Positions 62,890 through 64,000 of a DNA stretch of 64,000 bases are shown here, one piece after another. The stretch's first letter is position 1, and each line of letters opens with the position of its first letter. The DNA comes from Paraescarpia echinospica (lineage: Eukaryota > Annelida > Polychaeta > Sabellida > Siboglinidae). A program made the position numbers and the translations under genes. Under the pieces are notes generated by a model. The model saw nothing but the letters and a program-made list of their open reading frames with translations. It did not search any database and was not told the origin of the DNA. The stretch spans positions 1 through 64,000 of the forward strand of contig JAHLWY010000206.1 in NCBI GenBank assembly GCA_020002185.1, given 5' to 3'.

Positions 62890-63531
62890 TTATTTGCTGA
62901 CATTCTGGCAGCAGCTCGAGATAGTCCACCGTCGACCAAGAATGGGTCATCTGAAGATACAGCAACTGAATATGACAGCTCTCGTACGGATTCCTGTGAT
63001 ACAGAGGATTCCACACCTGAGTCAGTCACAGCTTCCACTCCAAAAAGGAGCAGCAAATGCTTTCAGGTTGACATCAGGCCATCAACTCGCACGAGAAGAG
63101 TGCAAGCAGTCTGTGCATCAGAGCAGGTTGCTGTGCAGGTGACATCAGCAGTGAGGTCAACGAGTGTGCAGTGCAGTTTGTTGACTGGTCCGATTAGTGA
63201 CTCGAGTGACTAAAACGGGGAGGAAGTGACATCTGCTGCAGATCCAGAGTATGTTTGCTCTGACAATGAGTCGACTAGTCGTGACAGCAGCAACAGTGAC
63301 AGCGATGACCATGTCGACCAGTACACTGACACAGAGGAGGGTGTTACAAACAAGACTCCCTTGAGGAAAGATTGCTGCCCTTCCAGGGAGAGGTACTTCT
63401 TGGTTGCAGAGTCTTCACTTCGTCATCTTTTCGCACGTTGCCGAAACTGCACTGGCCAAACCAATGTCGTAGTGCAGCAGTTTCTCGGCTCAATGGGAAG
63501 TTGCCCTGTAAAGATAATAATTGGTCTGTAG
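62890..63531 (+). pseudogene. Second exon of the THAP-type transposase gene, one nonsense codon
   Basis: After the acceptor TTATTTCAG at 62881-62889 the frame opens in phase 0, matching the donor at 59829: LFADILAAARDSPPSTKNGS. It is acidic and serine-rich, then meets TAA at 63211-63213 within DSSD/NGEE, and continues in the same frame with DPEYVCSDNESTSRDSSNSD, RYFLVAESSLRHLFARCRNC and TGQTNVVVQQFLGSMG, ending at 63529-63531. The ESSLRHLF..C..C segment is typical of the region before the catalytic core in Kolobok-type THAP proteins (from memory). The core should lie beyond 64000. Confidence 0.6.
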
Positions 63532-64000
63532 ATGTGAAGCTATGCTATTTATTAGCATGTCATAGGTAAAGTGATCAACAAAATGGACTAGATAACTTGT
63601 TTATCAATGGGTATTTGCTGAAGCCATATTCTCATCTGCCTGCAGGGGAAGTATTCCCATGGGTGTTGTTTGGCTTATAACCATTGTCTGTGCACCGTGT
63701 GGTGATTCACATTGTGTTACCAGGTATACACAGTTACCAACATTTGGAATGATTCATCCCAGTAACACTGTGTTATGAAACTTGCTTGATGAATTTGTAA
63801 TGATTCAACCCAGTAAAACTGTGTTCTGAAACTTGCTTGATGGATTTGTAATAAATATGTCACACACAAAAATGTGATTAAAAATGCTATGTCCTTATGA
63901 TTTTTATGGACATAGTCGTAGGGCACATATATACCCACTGGTAGCATCTCACATATAAGACCCCTAAGGTTACACTAAACCCCTAGGTCTAGGACATAAC
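63532..64000 (+). other. THAP-type element interior; short tandem duplication, no gene seen
   Basis: Downstream of the last open frame. 63748-63850 holds two ~51-bp copies containing AATGATTCATCCCAGTAACA or AATGATTCAACCCAGTAAAA and GAAACTTGCTTGATG. The rest is AT-rich. Confidence 0.6.

Larger units (their letters stand above)
59054..64000 (+). mobile_element. THAP/Kolobok-like DNA transposon, right end outside window
   Basis: Begins at TTAA (59054-59057) within the Gypsy-C 3' LTR region. It is followed by AGGGAATAAAAACA and a ~200-bp leader also found at 15690-16140, then a THAP-domain exon. TTAA targeting plus a THAP transposase suggests the Kolobok superfamily. The 3' terminus is not in the window, so the second TTAA cannot be checked. 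Confidence 0.65.

Overview
This is eukaryotic nuclear DNA, very probably from a marine invertebrate. It is AT-rich and intron-containing, has almost no unique coding sequence, and is packed with animal-type transposable elements: CR1-like and RTE-like LINEs, three Ty3/Gypsy elements, a Polinton/Maverick, Merlin, pogo and a THAP/Kolobok-like transposon. The only host gene I recognise is the 3' end of a monoacylglycerol-lipase-like gene (minus strand, exons at 51821-51925, 52707-52869 and 54703-54755). I cannot place the phylum; amphioxus, hemichordate or a lophotrochozoan would all fit.

Layout. 1-846 is a 51-bp minisatellite. About 3.9-6.7 kb (minus) is a decayed RTE-type LINE whose reading frame contains a 12-bp VNTR. 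About 7.3-13.34 kb (minus) is Gypsy-A, split inside gag by a 2.7-kb element with ~370-bp terminal inverted repeats, which is itself hit by a 238-bp GC-rich element. 13.8-31.5 kb is Gypsy-B, with 181-bp LTRs at 13805-13985 and 31319-31499 and target duplication GATCC. Its interior from the middle of the reverse transcriptase to the end of RNase H is replaced by a ~13.6-kb Polinton (16.14-29.71 kb) and a 450-bp fragment of a THAP-type transposon. 32.6-33.6 kb is an intact Merlin transposase gene followed by histone-type 3' stem-loops. 33.63-36.32 kb is a pogo-like element. 36.96-37.41 kb is a LINE 3' fragment. 42.2-46.5 kb is a near full-length CR1-like LINE. 51.8-54.8 kb holds the lipase exons, 55-59.05 kb is Gypsy-C, and 59.05 kb to the end is a THAP/Kolobok-like transposon.

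How the genes work together. The Polinton holds the replication and integration set of a self-synthesising DNA transposon or integrated virus: a chromodomain integrase, a packaging-type ATPase, a protein-primed family B DNA polymerase with an N-terminal zinc-finger region, and three small conserved Polinton proteins. All but one carry disabling breaks. Its right arm (24.7-29.7 kb) is different. It carries an RPA70-C-like single-strand DNA-binding protein, a NADAR/YbiA-type protein and a coiled-coil protein, all with unbroken frames, plus a small acidic spliced gene. They lie around a block of three ~100-bp direct repeats. This right-arm module is the most interesting part of the window. No major capsid protein was recognised; it may have been on the left arm, which has been deleted.
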